DNA of 8,157 nt, taken from the NCBI GenBank assembly GCA_025937615.1, contig JAICRA010000050.1, forward strand, positions 1-8,157, given 5' to 3'. This stretch comes from Thermomicrobiales bacterium. GTDB lineage: Bacteria > Chloroflexota > Chloroflexia > Thermomicrobiales > UBA6265. The position numbers were made by a program, and so were the translations under genes. This document shows, piece by piece, positions 1 through 6,790 of the stretch (position 1 is the first letter of the stretch; every line of letters begins with the position of its first letter). The notes beneath the pieces are model-generated. The model ran no database searches and was not told the origin of the DNA. It saw nothing but the letters and a program-made list of their open reading frames with translations.

Positions 1-205
1 CCACCAGGATCAACCAGATGTTGTGCATACCAGGCATGAAAAGCGTGGCGACGACCGCGATCGTCATCCCCAGCGCGGCAATCTGGTTGCCCCGCCGCGC
101 CGTCGCCGGGGAGCTGAGCAGTTTGAGGCCAACGATGAAGCAGACCGCGGCGATGAGATACGCGATATTGATCAGCACGACCCGGTTCTCGAGAATCGAG
201 TCCAT
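1..205 (-). CDS. pntB: NAD(P) transhydrogenase subunit beta, N-terminal part (cut by window edge)
   Basis: This is the first 68 or so codons of the beta subunit of the proton-translocating NAD(P)+ transhydrogenase. In this family PntB supplies membrane helices of the proton channel and a C-terminal NADP(H)-binding domain, which lies outside the window. The visible part starts MDSILENRVVLINIAYLIAA and continues with hydrophobic segments at about residues 10-29 and 43-60, separated by a short charged stretch (ATARRGNQ). This matches the usual PntB start. The ATG overlaps the stop codon of pntAB by one base (TAATG), so the two are probably translationally coupled. The identification rests on the N-terminal sequence together with position directly after the two alpha-subunit genes. 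Confidence 0.9.
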   Translation of the reverse strand, partial: MDSILENRVVLINIAYLIAAVCFIVGLKLLSSPATARRGNQIAALGMTIAVVATLFMPGMHNIWLILV

Positions 206-609
206 TACTTGCCTCCCGCCCCGGCGCTCTTCCCTGCGGCGGGTTTCCGCTTGAACATCTCGAGCATGCGGTCGGTGACGACGAAGCCGCCGAAGACGTT
301 GGCCGAGCCGAGCACCACCGCGATGAACGCCAGAAGCTTCAGCACGTTGTCCAGGAGGGATGAGCCCTCGATGCTGCCGAGGATGATCATCGCCCCCAGC
401 ACGACGATGCCGTGGATGGCGTTCGTGCCCGACATCAACGGCGTGTGCAGCGTAGCGGGCACCCGGCCGATCAACTCGAAGCCGAGAAAGATGGCCAGCA
501 AGAGCACGTAGATGGTGAGGAGCAGCACCGTCGCATCGTCGCTGAGCGTCGTCTCGAGGGAATCCGTCGTCACTTGCATGAGGAAGAATCCAGGTCTCAG
601 GGCTAACAT
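205..609 (-). CDS. pntAB: NAD(P) transhydrogenase subunit alpha part 2 (membrane domain)
   Basis: Small membrane subunit of the proton-translocating transhydrogenase. It anchors the soluble NAD-binding subunit and contributes helices to the proton path with PntB. After a short polar N-terminus come three or four hydrophobic segments. The central stretch VPATLHTPLMSGTNAIHGIV is the hallmark of this family and makes the call secure. The start is uncertain. The chosen ATG at 609 gives 134 residues and has GGGG 5 nt upstream and GGAGG (623-627) 13 nt upstream. An in-frame ATG at 579 gives 124 residues, closer to the usual length of about 100, but has no clear ribosome site. A TTG at 648 is less likely. 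The gene follows pntAA by about 80 nt and overlaps pntB by one base. Splitting the alpha subunit into two genes is known in several bacterial groups, whereas E. coli has one fused gene. Confidence 0.92.
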   Translation of the reverse strand: MLALRPGFFLMQVTTDSLETTLSDDATVLLLTIYVLLLAIFLGFELIGRVPATLHTPLMSGTNAIHGIVVLGAMIILGSIEGSSLLDNVLKLLAFIAVVLGSANVFGGFVVTDRMLEMFKRKPAAGKSAGAGGK

Positions 610-687
610 TTTTTCCCCGTATCCTCCATATCGAAATGGGTCCACCAAGTCGGGCGCCGGACCCCGGAAATCAGTCTGGTCAGCTAC

Positions 688-1992
688 CTACGCTGTGGAA
701 TCCCGGACTCCCGCGGCGGCGGTGTCCGGTGTGGTGCCGGCCGCTGCCGGGGTTGCACCTGAGCCGTCGTCACGTTGCTCTCGATCCGGGGCCGAGGCGG
801 CACTCTGGGTGTCCGCCGGCTTCTGGACAGGAGCGTTCTGCTCCGTCACCCGCTGCTTCGCCATCTCGTGGACGACCTCGCCGCCGCGCGTAATGACCGT
901 GCCCTTGACGATCTCGTCCTCGAAGTCCGGATCGAGCTTGCCGTTCTTGATCAGCAGATCGAGCAGATTCTGGATATTCTTCGCGTACATCTGGCTGGCA
1001 TGGACCGGCATAGTGCTGGGTAAGTTGAGCTGGCCCATGATCTTGACGCCATTGTGCTCAACGGTTTCGCCGGCTTGGGTCAGTTCGACATTGCCACCGG
1101 TCTCCGCGGCGAGATCGACGATGACCGACCCCGGGCGCATGCGCTCGACCGTGTCCCGCGAGATCAGGCGTGGCGCCGGCCGTCCTGGAACCGCGGCTGT
1201 TGTGATGACGACGTCAGATTTGGCCGCATGGTCGGCGAGGACTTCCTGCTGCTTGCGCAGCGTCTCCGCCGAGACTTCCTTGGCGTAGCCACCTGCGGAC
1301 TGTGCATCGCTCGTGTCGACAGGAATATCGACGAACTTAGCGCCCAGACTTTCGACCTGTTCCTTGACCACGGGGCGTGTGTCGTACGCCTCGACGACTG
1401 CGCCGAGACGACGGGCGGTCGCGATGGCCTGAAGTCCGGCCACGCCCGCTCCCACCACCAGCACCTTAGCCGGGACGATCGAGCCGGCCGCGGTGGTGAG
1501 CATCGGGAAGAACTTCGGCAGGCTGTCTGCAGCCATGAGGACGGCTTTGTAACCGGCAACGGTGGCCTGCGAGGAGAGGACGTCCATCGACTGGGCGCGT
1601 GTCGTGCGCGGGATGGCATCCATGCTGAAGGCCGTGATGCCGCGCCCGGCGAGATCACGGATCAGGTCGATGTTGGCCATCGGTTGCAGGAGAGCGATCA
1701 ATGTCGCGCCGGACCGAAGCAGAGCAACCTCGCTGTCGTTCGGCTTCTGCACTTTGATGACGACCTGAGCGTCGAAAGCCTCTGCAGCGTCGGCTGCGAT
1801 CGCGGCGCCGGCGGCGGCATACGCATCGTCGCTGTGTCCCGATGCCAGCCCTGCGCCACTTTCAATCTTTACAACGACGCCGCTGGCCGTGAGCCGCTTG
1901 ACCGCGTCGGGAGTCATCGCCACGCGGCGCTCGCCAGGAGCGGTTTCACGCGGTACGCCGACGATCAGCGAGCTTGCCGTCTGGCCTTCCAT
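688..1992 (-). CDS. pntAA: NAD(P) transhydrogenase subunit alpha part 1 (NAD-binding)
   Basis: Soluble NAD(H)-binding subunit (domain I) of the transhydrogenase, which exchanges hydride between NADH and NADP+ at the cytoplasmic face while protons flow inward. The protein has 434 residues and belongs to the alanine dehydrogenase/PNT family. The N-terminal signature VGVPRETAPGERRVA is at residues 11-25. RAQSMD at 132-137 and GGYAKEVS at 234-241 are typical of the PNT branch. A Rossmann loop GAGVAG is at 181-186, with the ribose-binding acid D204 in YDTRP. The fold ends near residue 380. About 50 further residues, rich in Ala, Pro, Thr, Asp and Gln, look disordered and probably act as a tether to the membrane subunit. 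The start is an ATG, with GAGG about 12 nt upstream. It is the first gene of the operon visible here. Confidence 0.95.
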   Translation of the reverse strand: MEGQTASSLIVGVPRETAPGERRVAMTPDAVKRLTASGVVVKIESGAGLASGHSDDAYAAAGAAIAADAAEAFDAQVVIKVQKPNDSEVALLRSGATLIALLQPMANIDLIRDLAGRGITAFSMDAIPRTTRAQSMDVLSSQATVAGYKAVLMAADSLPKFFPMLTTAAGSIVPAKVLVVGAGVAGLQAIATARRLGAVVEAYDTRPVVKEQVESLGAKFVDIPVDTSDAQSAGGYAKEVSAETLRKQQEVLADHAAKSDVVITTAAVPGRPAPRLISRDTVERMRPGSVIVDLAAETGGNVELTQAGETVEHNGVKIMGQLNLPSTMPVHASQMYAKNIQNLLDLLIKNGKLDPDFEDEIVKGTVITRGGEVVHEMAKQRVTEQNAPVQKPADTQSAASAPDREQRDDGSGATPAAAGTTPDTAAAGVRDSTA

Positions 1993-2100
1993 AATCCGTC
2001 TCTACCTCGCGCTAGCGGCTACCAAAACCTGGCACAGCCCAGTGCTCTAAGTGACAAGACACCCCGAAAGCCCAGCAAATCGGAGATCGCTGGTATGACA

Positions 2101-2159
2101 GTCGTGGCCGTGCTCTAACGAACACACCAATGCCACGACACGCGCAAGGCGTGCGTGGC
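2101..2159 (-). promoter_or_regulatory. Overlapping, mutually exclusive inverted repeats in putative pnt leader
   Basis: Two hairpins share one segment. On the plus strand, GCCACGACACGC (2132-2143) pairs with GCGTGCGTGGC (2149-2159) to give 11 base pairs with one bulged A and a 5-nt loop. The same GCCACGAC (2132-2139) is also a perfect 8-bp inverted partner of GTCGTGGC (2101-2108), with 23 nt between them. In minus-strand RNA the first hairpin forms upstream and is followed by a U-rich but uninterrupted-T-free stretch. The arrangement resembles an attenuator, or else a weak terminator of the small ORF before it. Pairing was judged by eye and function is inferred. Confidence 0.3.
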
Positions 2160-2170
2160 CGCGGAGATTT

Positions 2171-2186
2171 TACACGGAAACGTGTA
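2171..2186. repeat. 16-nt palindrome with GAAA loop
   Basis: TACACG (2171-2176) and CGTGTA (2181-2186) are perfect inverted copies separated by GAAA. Read on the plus strand this would be a 6-bp stem closed by a GNRA tetraloop; on the minus strand the loop is TTTC. No T-tract follows on either side, so it does not look like an intrinsic terminator. It might be a small operator upstream of the pnt operon, but nothing else supports that. Confidence 0.3.
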
Positions 2187-2222
2187 GGAGTCGCCCGGAG
2201 GACGCGTGAATCCTAGGGGCGG

Positions 2223-2384
2223 TTAGCGGCGGATTCGCGCGCCGGGCGCCGCGTCGGGACGGCGCACCGGTACGGGAACCGGCGCTGGCGCCGGACGCAG
2301 CGGCTGGGCAAGACCACCGACCAGCCGATCAAGGAGGTCCGCAAGCTTGTCACCTAACGATCTGGATGGAGAATTCAAGGGCAT
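2223..2384 (-). CDS. Possible small proline-rich protein (53 aa), unrecognised
   Basis: A candidate small gene with no known family that I recognise. From the ATG at 2384 it encodes 53 residues. A likely amphipathic helix at about residues 9-28 (LGDKLADLLDRLVGGLAQPL) is followed by a Pro/Ala/Val-rich tail (PAPAPVPVPV) that ends in basic residues. The start was chosen because GGAG (2391-2394) lies 6 nt upstream. An earlier in-frame ATG at 2447 would add 21 residues but lacks a ribosome site. It lies alone between the pnt operon and a divergent plus-strand gene. Low-complexity ORFs of this size also arise by chance in GC-rich DNA, so it may not be real. Confidence 0.35.
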   Translation of the reverse strand: MPLNSPSRSLGDKLADLLDRLVGGLAQPLRPAPAPVPVPVRRPDAAPGARIRR

Positions 2385-2586
2385 TGTTCGCTCCAACGCA
2401 CCGGAGGAAGCCGCGTTGCGTCCAAGCGAACGACGCGGACCTTGCATGCGGTTCCCGCATTGTACTCCGACATCTATCTAGCGTGAGACCGCCACTCGAG
2501 TGGAGCCGGCCGTGCCGCTACACTCACGGCATGGCGTACTGCATTGGGCGTGCCAGCCTCGGTAACCGGACTACGAGCAGGTTACG
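2385..2586. other. Intergenic region between divergent genes, no clear signal
   Basis: This stretch separates the possible small minus-strand ORF from the plus-strand gene starting at 2587, and should hold the promoter of the latter. A weak -10-like TATCTA is present near 2475, but no good -35 hexamer lies at the right distance. No repeat or strong hairpin was noticed. Confidence 0.35.
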
Positions 2587-3111
2587 GTGACACTCGTTGA
2601 CGGCTCGGTCAGTCGTCCAACCAGTCTCAACCGGCGCGATTTCTTTGCGGCGGTCGTGGCGGATGCGCGAGCAAACCTACCGCCGGAGCTGGCGCGGTTC
2701 CGACATCGCGTGAACCCGATGTTGCTCAAACTCGACTATGGCAACGATCGGATTCACTTCGAAGTCTGGCCCGACGGAGCGCGAGGACGCGTCGAGATTG
2801 GACTCCATTTCGAGGACGGACCGGCCAGTACGACGGCGTACCTCGCGTTTTTCGATCAGCGCATCGTCGAGATCAAACATCTCCTTGGTCCGCAGATCGA
2901 GTTGGAGCGCTGGACGAGCTCCTGGGGTCACCTCTTCGAGTCCGAGCAACTTGTCCGGCTCGACCCGCGCTTCGCGGAGACGGTTGCCCGCCGCCTCGCG
3001 GCCCAGATCGTGGTCCTGCAACCGATGGTCGAGGAGGCGGCGATCCCGCCGGCGCAGCGAGATTACACTCCCGGCGACCGCGGCCGCTGGCGACGACGCG
3101 CCAAGAGATGA
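2587..3111 (+). CDS. Hypothetical protein, 174 aa
   Basis: I do not recognise this protein. It has 174 residues, no signal peptide and no membrane segment. The first half contains alternating hydrophobic/polar strands (LLKLDYGNDRIHFEVWPDG, then RVEIGLHFE and TAYLAFF at about residues 45-95), suggesting a beta-sheet core. The second half is helical and includes a segment rich in Arg, Glu and Trp. The C-terminus is a basic tail (GRWRRRAKR) that could contact nucleic acid. The GTG start at 2587 has only a weak AGG about 6 nt upstream, so the start is moderately sure. Coding on this strand is supported by the absence of a convincing alternative and by a strong hairpin 36 nt after its stop. It is a single-gene unit converging on sodA. 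Confidence 0.75.
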   Translation: MTLVDGSVSRPTSLNRRDFFAAVVADARANLPPELARFRHRVNPMLLKLDYGNDRIHFEVWPDGARGRVEIGLHFEDGPASTTAYLAFFDQRIVEIKHLLGPQIELERWTSSWGHLFESEQLVRLDPRFAETVARRLAAQIVVLQPMVEEAAIPPAQRDYTPGDRGRWRRRAKR

Positions 3112-3146
3112 GGTAAGTGCCGAACCGGTGCGCCGGTGAATGTCCC

Positions 3147-3190
3147 GGAAGAACATCGAGGGCGGCCGGTCGGCCGCCCTCGATGCTTCC
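3147..3190. terminator. Bidirectional terminator between convergent genes
   Basis: A perfect 15-bp stem pairs 3154-3168 (CATCGAGGGCGGCCG) with 3171-3185 across only 2 nt, in practice 14 bp with a GGTC loop. A further GGAAG/CTTCC pair extends it beyond a 2-nt bulge. It lies 36 nt after the stop of the plus-strand gene and 30 nt after the sodA stop, where a shared terminator is expected. The flank on the minus-strand exit side reads TTCTTCC, a weak T-rich tail; the plus-strand side has no U-tract. A smaller ACCGG-TGCG-CCGGT hairpin precedes it at 3124-3137. Confidence 0.75.
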
Positions 3191-3220
3191 ATGCCTCGTA
3201 CGAAAAATGCGCGCGGGGAT

Positions 3221-3859
3221 CTATCGGTTCATGTTGGTGAGACCAGTGTTGTAGCGCTCGTTGATCTTGTCCCAGTTGACGACGTTCCACCACGCCTCGA
3301 GATACTCGGGACGCCGGTTCTGGTACTTGAGATAGTAGGCGTGCTCCCAGACGTCGTTCCCGAATACCGGGAAGCCGGTCGTCTCGACGATTCCGGACAT
3401 CAGAGGGTTGTCCTGATTCGGGGTAGAGACAACTGCGAGCTTGCCGTCCGAGCCGATGATCACCCAGACCCAGCCGGAGCCGAACCTGCCCGCGCCGGCC
3501 TTGTTGAACTCGGTCTTCAGCGCATCGAATCCACCGAAGGAGTCATCGATCGCCTGGGCGATCTGACCCTGCGGCGCGCCACCGCCACCGGGCCGCATGA
3601 TCTCCCAGAACATCGAGTGGTTGTAGTGGCCGCCGCCATTGTTGCGGACTGCCGTCCGCTTATCGTCGGGCACCATGTTCAGGTTCCGCACCAGCTCGTC
3701 GATGCTCATGTTGGCGAACGGGGTGCCTTCGGTGGCCGCGTTTAGATTGTTGACGTAAGTCGCATGGTGCTTGTCATGATGCAGATGCATCGTCTCTTCG
3801 TCGATGGATTTTGCCAGAGCGTCATAAGCGTACGGCAGCGGGGGAAGCTCGAAAGCCAT
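3221..3859 (-). CDS. sodA: Superoxide dismutase, Mn/Fe family (Mn-type residues)
   Basis: Converts superoxide to oxygen and hydrogen peroxide in the cytoplasm. The protein has 212 residues, normal for the family, and no signal peptide. All four metal ligands are present: H27 in LHHDKHH, H81 in [11 protein letters not shown], and D169 and H173 in [11 protein letters not shown]. The residues G77 and Q149 (in the NQDNPLM motif) match manganese rather than iron enzymes, though metal choice cannot be proved from sequence. The start [15 protein letters not shown] at 3859 matches known family N-termini and has a strong AGGAGG (3870-3875) 10 nt upstream. A longer in-frame start at 3916 is not credible. 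A 6-bp hairpin (GGCGGT/ACCGCC, 3883-3900) lies just before the ribosome site. The gene follows a same-strand unknown gene by 111 nt and ends near a strong hairpin. Confidence 0.97.
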   Translation of the reverse strand: MAFELPPLPYAYDALAKSIDEETMHLHHDKHHATYVNNLNAATEGTPFANMSIDELVRNLNMVPDDKRTAVRNNGGGHYNHSMFWEIMRPGGGGAPQGQIAQAIDDSFGGFDALKTEFNKAGAGRFGSGWVWVIIGSDGKLAVVSTPNQDNPLMSGIVETTGFPVFGNDVWEHAYYLKYQNRRPEYLEAWWNVVNWDKINERYNTGLTNMNR

Positions 3860-3970
3860 TGCGATGTAACCTCCTCTGTTCGGGCGGTTCACGGACCGCC
3901 GCGGGCGGACCGGCAAATCCGGCAGATGAGGTCAAGGTACCAAAAATTTGGGGTGTTAGTTGGAGCTGGC
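3860..3970 (-). promoter_or_regulatory. Upstream region of sodA
   Basis: These 111 nt separate the preceding same-strand gene from sodA. On the minus strand they contain a TTGACC hexamer that could be a -35 box, but no matching -10 was found. There is a short inverted repeat CCAAA/TTTGG near 3940-3952, and the GGCGGT/ACCGCC hairpin at 3883-3900 that would lie in the mRNA leader just before the AGGAGG site. It may hold a sodA promoter or a weak terminator of the gene before it; the sequence alone does not decide. Confidence 0.3.
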
Positions 3971-4876
3971 TCAGTTGGCGGAGAAACCGACGCAACCGAC
4001 CCCGGTTACGCCGATCGCCGGCGGCTCGAGGTGGACGGTATAGAGATCGAGTCCAGCGAACGGTTGCAGTTTGAATGACTGCCAGAGGTGTTCGCGCGGA
4101 CGGTTGTAGCTCTTGATCAACGGAGTGACCCAGGCAACGACCGAAACCTGGATGTTCGCCGGGCGCTGATCGTCGGTCTTGGCTCGGTGCTCAGCCAGGC
4201 AGCGCCCGATCGCCTCCTCGCCGATGACGACAGCGCTTTCACTGACGGCCTGACTCATCGTCGCCTTGTCGATGATGTCGTCGGCACCGGCCACGCGGAG
4301 ATCGAGCTCGATGACCGGCTGGTCGGTCTGTTCCGCCAGCTTGCGTGCCACGATGGTGGCGATGATATCTTCGACGGCCGCGGGATCGGCGTGCATAACC
4401 ACGTCGCCCTCTCCCGTGTAGGAAGGGATGACGAAGGCACCGGCCGGATAGGCGTTCGGATTGGCGTCGCCCAGCTTCGACTTCTTGAGTAACAGGGCGG
4501 GGGTGTTCGCGGCAAGCGCGTACATCGCCCCAACGGGATACCCTGACATGCCCGGAACGAGGAGCAGATCGGTCTGGCACTCACGCAGATGGCTGGCCGC
4601 CTCCTGCACGTGAGCGGCGATGTAATCGGGACGGGCCGCTGTCTTGAGCAGACCGCCGTATTCGATTCCGGCGCCACCTCCGGGAAACATCCGCGTCGAG
4701 CCGACACGGAGAAGACCTCGCAGCAGGGCACGCGAGCCGGCGCTGAGCGGTGATTGGTCAATTGCGACGTCGCTTTGCGCGAACGGGATAATTTCTTCTT
4801 GAGGAGTGACGACGGTCTCTTCGCGCGGCCGGGTGTAGCGCGGCAGCGGTGACACTGTGAGATTCGGACTGACCAA
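3971..4876 (-). CDS. Conserved-looking protein of unknown function, weakly phosphoribosyltransferase-like
   Basis: A soluble 301-residue protein I cannot assign firmly. The region TDLLLVPGMSGYPVGAMYAL (102-121), the KKSKLG loop (131-136) and SYTGEGDVVMHADPAAV (152-168) run in the same order as the corresponding parts of adenine phosphoribosyltransferases. However, the place of the PRPP-binding loop reads VEDIIATIVA (168-177), with Ile-Val where functional enzymes have Gly-Gly. A second VAGADDIID-like acidic stretch follows at 195-203. The C-terminal 60 residues (VVAWVTPLIKSYNRP, then ending GVTGVGCVGFSAN) are unfamiliar. The TTG start at 4876 was chosen because GGAGG (4887-4891) lies 10 nt upstream; the open frame extends to 4999 without better evidence. 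It is divergent from the methyltransferase and precedes sodA. The ABC importer on the right would suit a nucleobase-related role, but that is speculation. Confidence 0.82.
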   Translation of the reverse strand: MVSPNLTVSPLPRYTRPREETVVTPQEEIIPFAQSDVAIDQSPLSAGSRALLRGLLRVGSTRMFPGGGAGIEYGGLLKTAARPDYIAAHVQEAASHLRECQTDLLLVPGMSGYPVGAMYALAANTPALLLKKSKLGDANPNAYPAGAFVIPSYTGEGDVVMHADPAAVEDIIATIVARKLAEQTDQPVIELDLRVAGADDIIDKATMSQAVSESAVVIGEEAIGRCLAEHRAKTDDQRPANIQVSVVAWVTPLIKSYNRPREHLWQSFKLQPFAGLDLYTVHLEPPAIGVTGVGCVGFSAN

Positions 4877-5010
4877 GTGTCTCTTTCCTCCGGAAGCGGG
4901 TGGGCTCCGAACGAGCCGCCGTCCAGGCCGTGAAGCGACGCGCTCATGATAGACCAGACCAGAAGCAGAGACTTCGGTCGAGAGTCGACATCGCGACAAG
5001 GACGCGTCTT
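4877..5010. promoter_or_regulatory. Divergent intergenic region
   Basis: This 134-nt gap separates the TTG start at 4876 (minus) and the GTG start at 5011 (plus), so it should carry both promoters. Ribosome sites are clear: GGAGG at 4887-4891 for the minus gene and AAGGA at about 4997-5001 for the plus gene. A -10-like CATGAT occurs near 4945, but no confident -35 was found for either direction. Confidence 0.4.
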
Positions 5011-5812
5011 GTGAGCGAGCAACCGCAGCCCTGGCACTACGGTCTGGTCGCCCGGTGGTGGGCCGAGTTCAACACACTCGACCCGGACGAGCTCGCCTTC
5101 TACCGGAGCTTCGTCGAGGAGAATGGCCAGCCGGCGCTCGATCTCGCCTGCGGCGCGGGGCGCATCCTGCTTCCCCTGGTGAGCGCCGGCCTGGACATCG
5201 ACGGCTGCGACATCTCGCCCGATATGCTCGTCTACCGCCGGAAAGGCGCCGCTCGGCAGGGACTGACTGCGAGGCTCTATGAGCCGGCGATGCACGAACT
5301 CGATCTGCCGCGGAGCTATCGAACGATCTATATCTGCGACTCTTTTGGGATCGGTGGACGGCGCGACCGGGATGCGGCGGCGTTGCGGCGCTGCTACGAC
5401 CATCTCGTTCCAGGAGGAACGCTCGACTTCAGTCACTATCTCCCTAACGACAATCCACACCACTGGTCATATTGGCTTCCTGAGCAACGCCAGCGACTGC
5501 CGGAGCCCTGGCCCGAGGCGGGGACTCGCAAACAGACGGCCAACGGGGATTGAGATCGAACTCCGCGCGAGAGTCGTCGATCTCGATCCAATGGAACAGC
5601 GGCTGACACTGGAGATGCGAGCTGAGCTGTGGCGTGAGGGTCGGCTCGTGACGCACGAGGACCGGCTCCTGCACGAGAACCTGTACGTCCCCAATGAGAT
5701 CCTGCTCATGCTCGCGAACGCGGGGTTCGCGGATGTCTCAGTACGTCCTGGCTACAGGGCGAGGAACCCCACAGCCGAAGACACGACCCTGGTCTTCATC
5801 GCGCGGAGGTAG
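5011..5812 (+). pseudogene. Class I SAM-dependent methyltransferase, frameshifted
   Basis: Methyltransferase of unknown substrate with the Rossmann-type SAM fold. From the GTG at 5011 (AAGGA about 9 nt upstream), motif I DLACGAGR is at residues 44-51, the acidic strand-2 motif IDGCDIS at 63-69, and the strand-4/5 region VPGGTLDFSHYLP follows. The frame then stops at TGA 5551-5553, just after AACGGGGAT. Dropping one T of the TT at 5550-5551 lets translation continue in the next frame as EIELRARVVDLDP up to the stop at 5812. That frame contains the expected C-terminal part of such enzymes (NEILLMLANAGFADVSV, then TTLVFIARR). The restored protein would be about 266 residues, normal for the family. 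This is either a sequencing/assembly error next to a GGGG run or a recent inactivating insertion. The SAM-binding core is intact, but the C-terminal third is lost if the frameshift is real. It converges on the ABC operon with a 30-nt gap. Confidence 0.85.
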
Positions 5813-5842
5813 GAAAGGGACCTGATCCTGATGCCGCGCTCG

Positions 5843-6790
5843 TCAACCTCGGTCCTCGCGATCGTATGCGCGACCCAACGCCGCGGGCGCGCCGAGCACA
5901 CGCCGGGTCGCCTCTCGCGTCGACAGCACGAGCACCAGGATGGTGAAGAGGTAGGGCAGCATGTTCAGGAAGAATGGTGAGAGGTCGACGCCCGCGGTCT
6001 GGAGGCGAAACTGCCCTGCTTCGACACCACCGAAGAGGTAGGCTCCGAGGGCGGCTCGCGCTGGATTCCAACCGGCGAAGATGACCAGCGCCACCGCGAT
6101 CCAGCCGCGGCCAGCCGTCATCCCTTCCGTCCAGCCGGGATTCGTGCCTAGCGAGAGAGCCGCGCCACCGAGACCGGCCAGAGCACCGCCGCCGACGACG
6201 TAGAGCGCCCGTAGCCGGGCCACGTCGACGCCCATAGCATCGGCCGCCTCGGGTCGCTCGCCGATCGCGCGCAGCCGCAGGCCCGCTCGCGTGCGATAGA
6301 TGAACCACCACAGGATACAAACCAGCGCGAGGGAGATATAGACGAGCGCTGATTGCTGGAAAAGGATCCGGCCCAGAACGGGAATCTCGGACAGCACTGG
6401 GATGTCGAGGCGGCGAAACGCGCTCGGTGGCGGTAGGCCTACGATGTCGCGGCCGAGAAATGCCGAGAGCCCGGCACCGAAAATGGTCAGCGCCAGACCC
6501 GCGACGACCTGATTGGCACGGAGACCGACGCACAAGAGCGCGTGGATAGCGGCCATGGCCGCCCCGGTTGCCATCGCCACCGCGGCCCCGACCCAGGCGC
6601 TCCCTGACCAGATGCAGGCCCCGGCACCTGAGAGGGCGCCCATGAGCATGATGCCTTCTATACCAAGATTGAGGACCCCAGCGCGCTCCGTGATCAGTTC
6701 GCCGAGACAGGCGAAGAGGATTGCGGTACCCGCCGCCACGGCGGCCGCCAGCACGGAGACGATGAACCCTGGGGTGAGGATGTCGATCAT
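5843..6790 (-). CDS. ABC transporter permease, NupQ/YufQ-like (nucleoside or simple sugar uptake)
   Basis: Inner-membrane permease of the BPD_transp_2 family, the partner of the upstream permease in a heterodimeric ABC importer. The 315 residues contain about eight to ten hydrophobic segments. The family signature ITERAGVLNLGIEGIMLMGA lies near residues 33-52. The cytoplasmic coupling loop RAIGERPEAADAMGVDVARL sits in the middle and should contact the ATPase. Relatives in Bacillus and Streptococcus import nucleosides, and others import sugars or autoinducers, so the substrate is not certain. The ATG at 6790 begins MIDILTPGF, which fits family N-termini, but it is preceded directly by repeats and has no Shine-Dalgarno. 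An in-frame TTG at 6874 has GGGAG 9 nt upstream (6884-6888) and would add 28 repeat-encoded residues. It is probably the last gene of the operon. Confidence 0.92.
   Translation of the reverse strand: MIDILTPGFIVSVLAAAVAAGTAILFACLGELITERAGVLNLGIEGIMLMGALSGAGACIWSGSAWVGAAVAMATGAAMAAIHALLCVGLRANQVVAGLALTIFGAGLSAFLGRDIVGLPPPSAFRRLDIPVLSEIPVLGRILFQQSALVYISLALVCILWWFIYRTRAGLRLRAIGERPEAADAMGVDVARLRALYVVGGGALAGLGGAALSLGTNPGWTEGMTAGRGWIAVALVIFAGWNPARAALGAYLFGGVEAGQFRLQTAGVDLSPFFLNMLPYLFTILVLVLSTREATRRVLGAPAALGRAYDREDRG

Larger units (their letters stand above)
1993..2222. other. Intergenic region upstream of pntAA, with secondary structure
   Basis: About 230 nt lie between the transhydrogenase operon and a doubtful small ORF. 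No convincing protein was seen: the plus-strand reading frame running in from the pntAA antisense is a shadow. No sigma-70-type promoter stands out. The stretch holds inverted repeats at 2101-2159 and a 16-nt palindrome at 2171-2186, described separately. If the pnt promoter lies to the right of these, they are in its 5' leader. If not, they may form the 3' end of the small minus-strand ORF that stops at 2223. Confidence 0.5.

Noticed and set aside
1054..2118. Plus-strand open frame of 354 codons opposite pntAA
   Set aside because: It is antisense to a clearly conserved gene, its translation has no family-like motif and is full of Arg/Asp/Gly typical of a GC-rich shadow frame.
2171..2186. TACACG-GAAA-CGTGTA considered as an intrinsic terminator
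   Set aside because: The stem is only 6 bp and not GC-rich, and no T-tract follows on either strand.
1993..2222. Possible tRNA or known riboswitch upstream of pntAA
   Set aside because: No cloverleaf, no TPsiC-like motif and no conserved riboswitch core could be seen; only simple inverted repeats are present.
3140..3745. Plus-strand open frame of 201 codons opposite sodA
   Set aside because: Antisense to a fully conserved superoxide dismutase with all metal ligands, and it starts inside the terminator region.
4255..5463. Minus-strand open frame of 402 codons
   Set aside because: It overlaps the 301-residue gene in another frame and the methyltransferase in antisense. Its translation is Ser/Arg/Pro-rich shadow sequence without motifs.
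5796..6533. Minus-strand open frame of 245 codons in another frame of the NupQ-like gene
   Set aside because: Arg-rich, motif-free translation; the overlapping permease frame has unmistakable membrane segments and family signatures.
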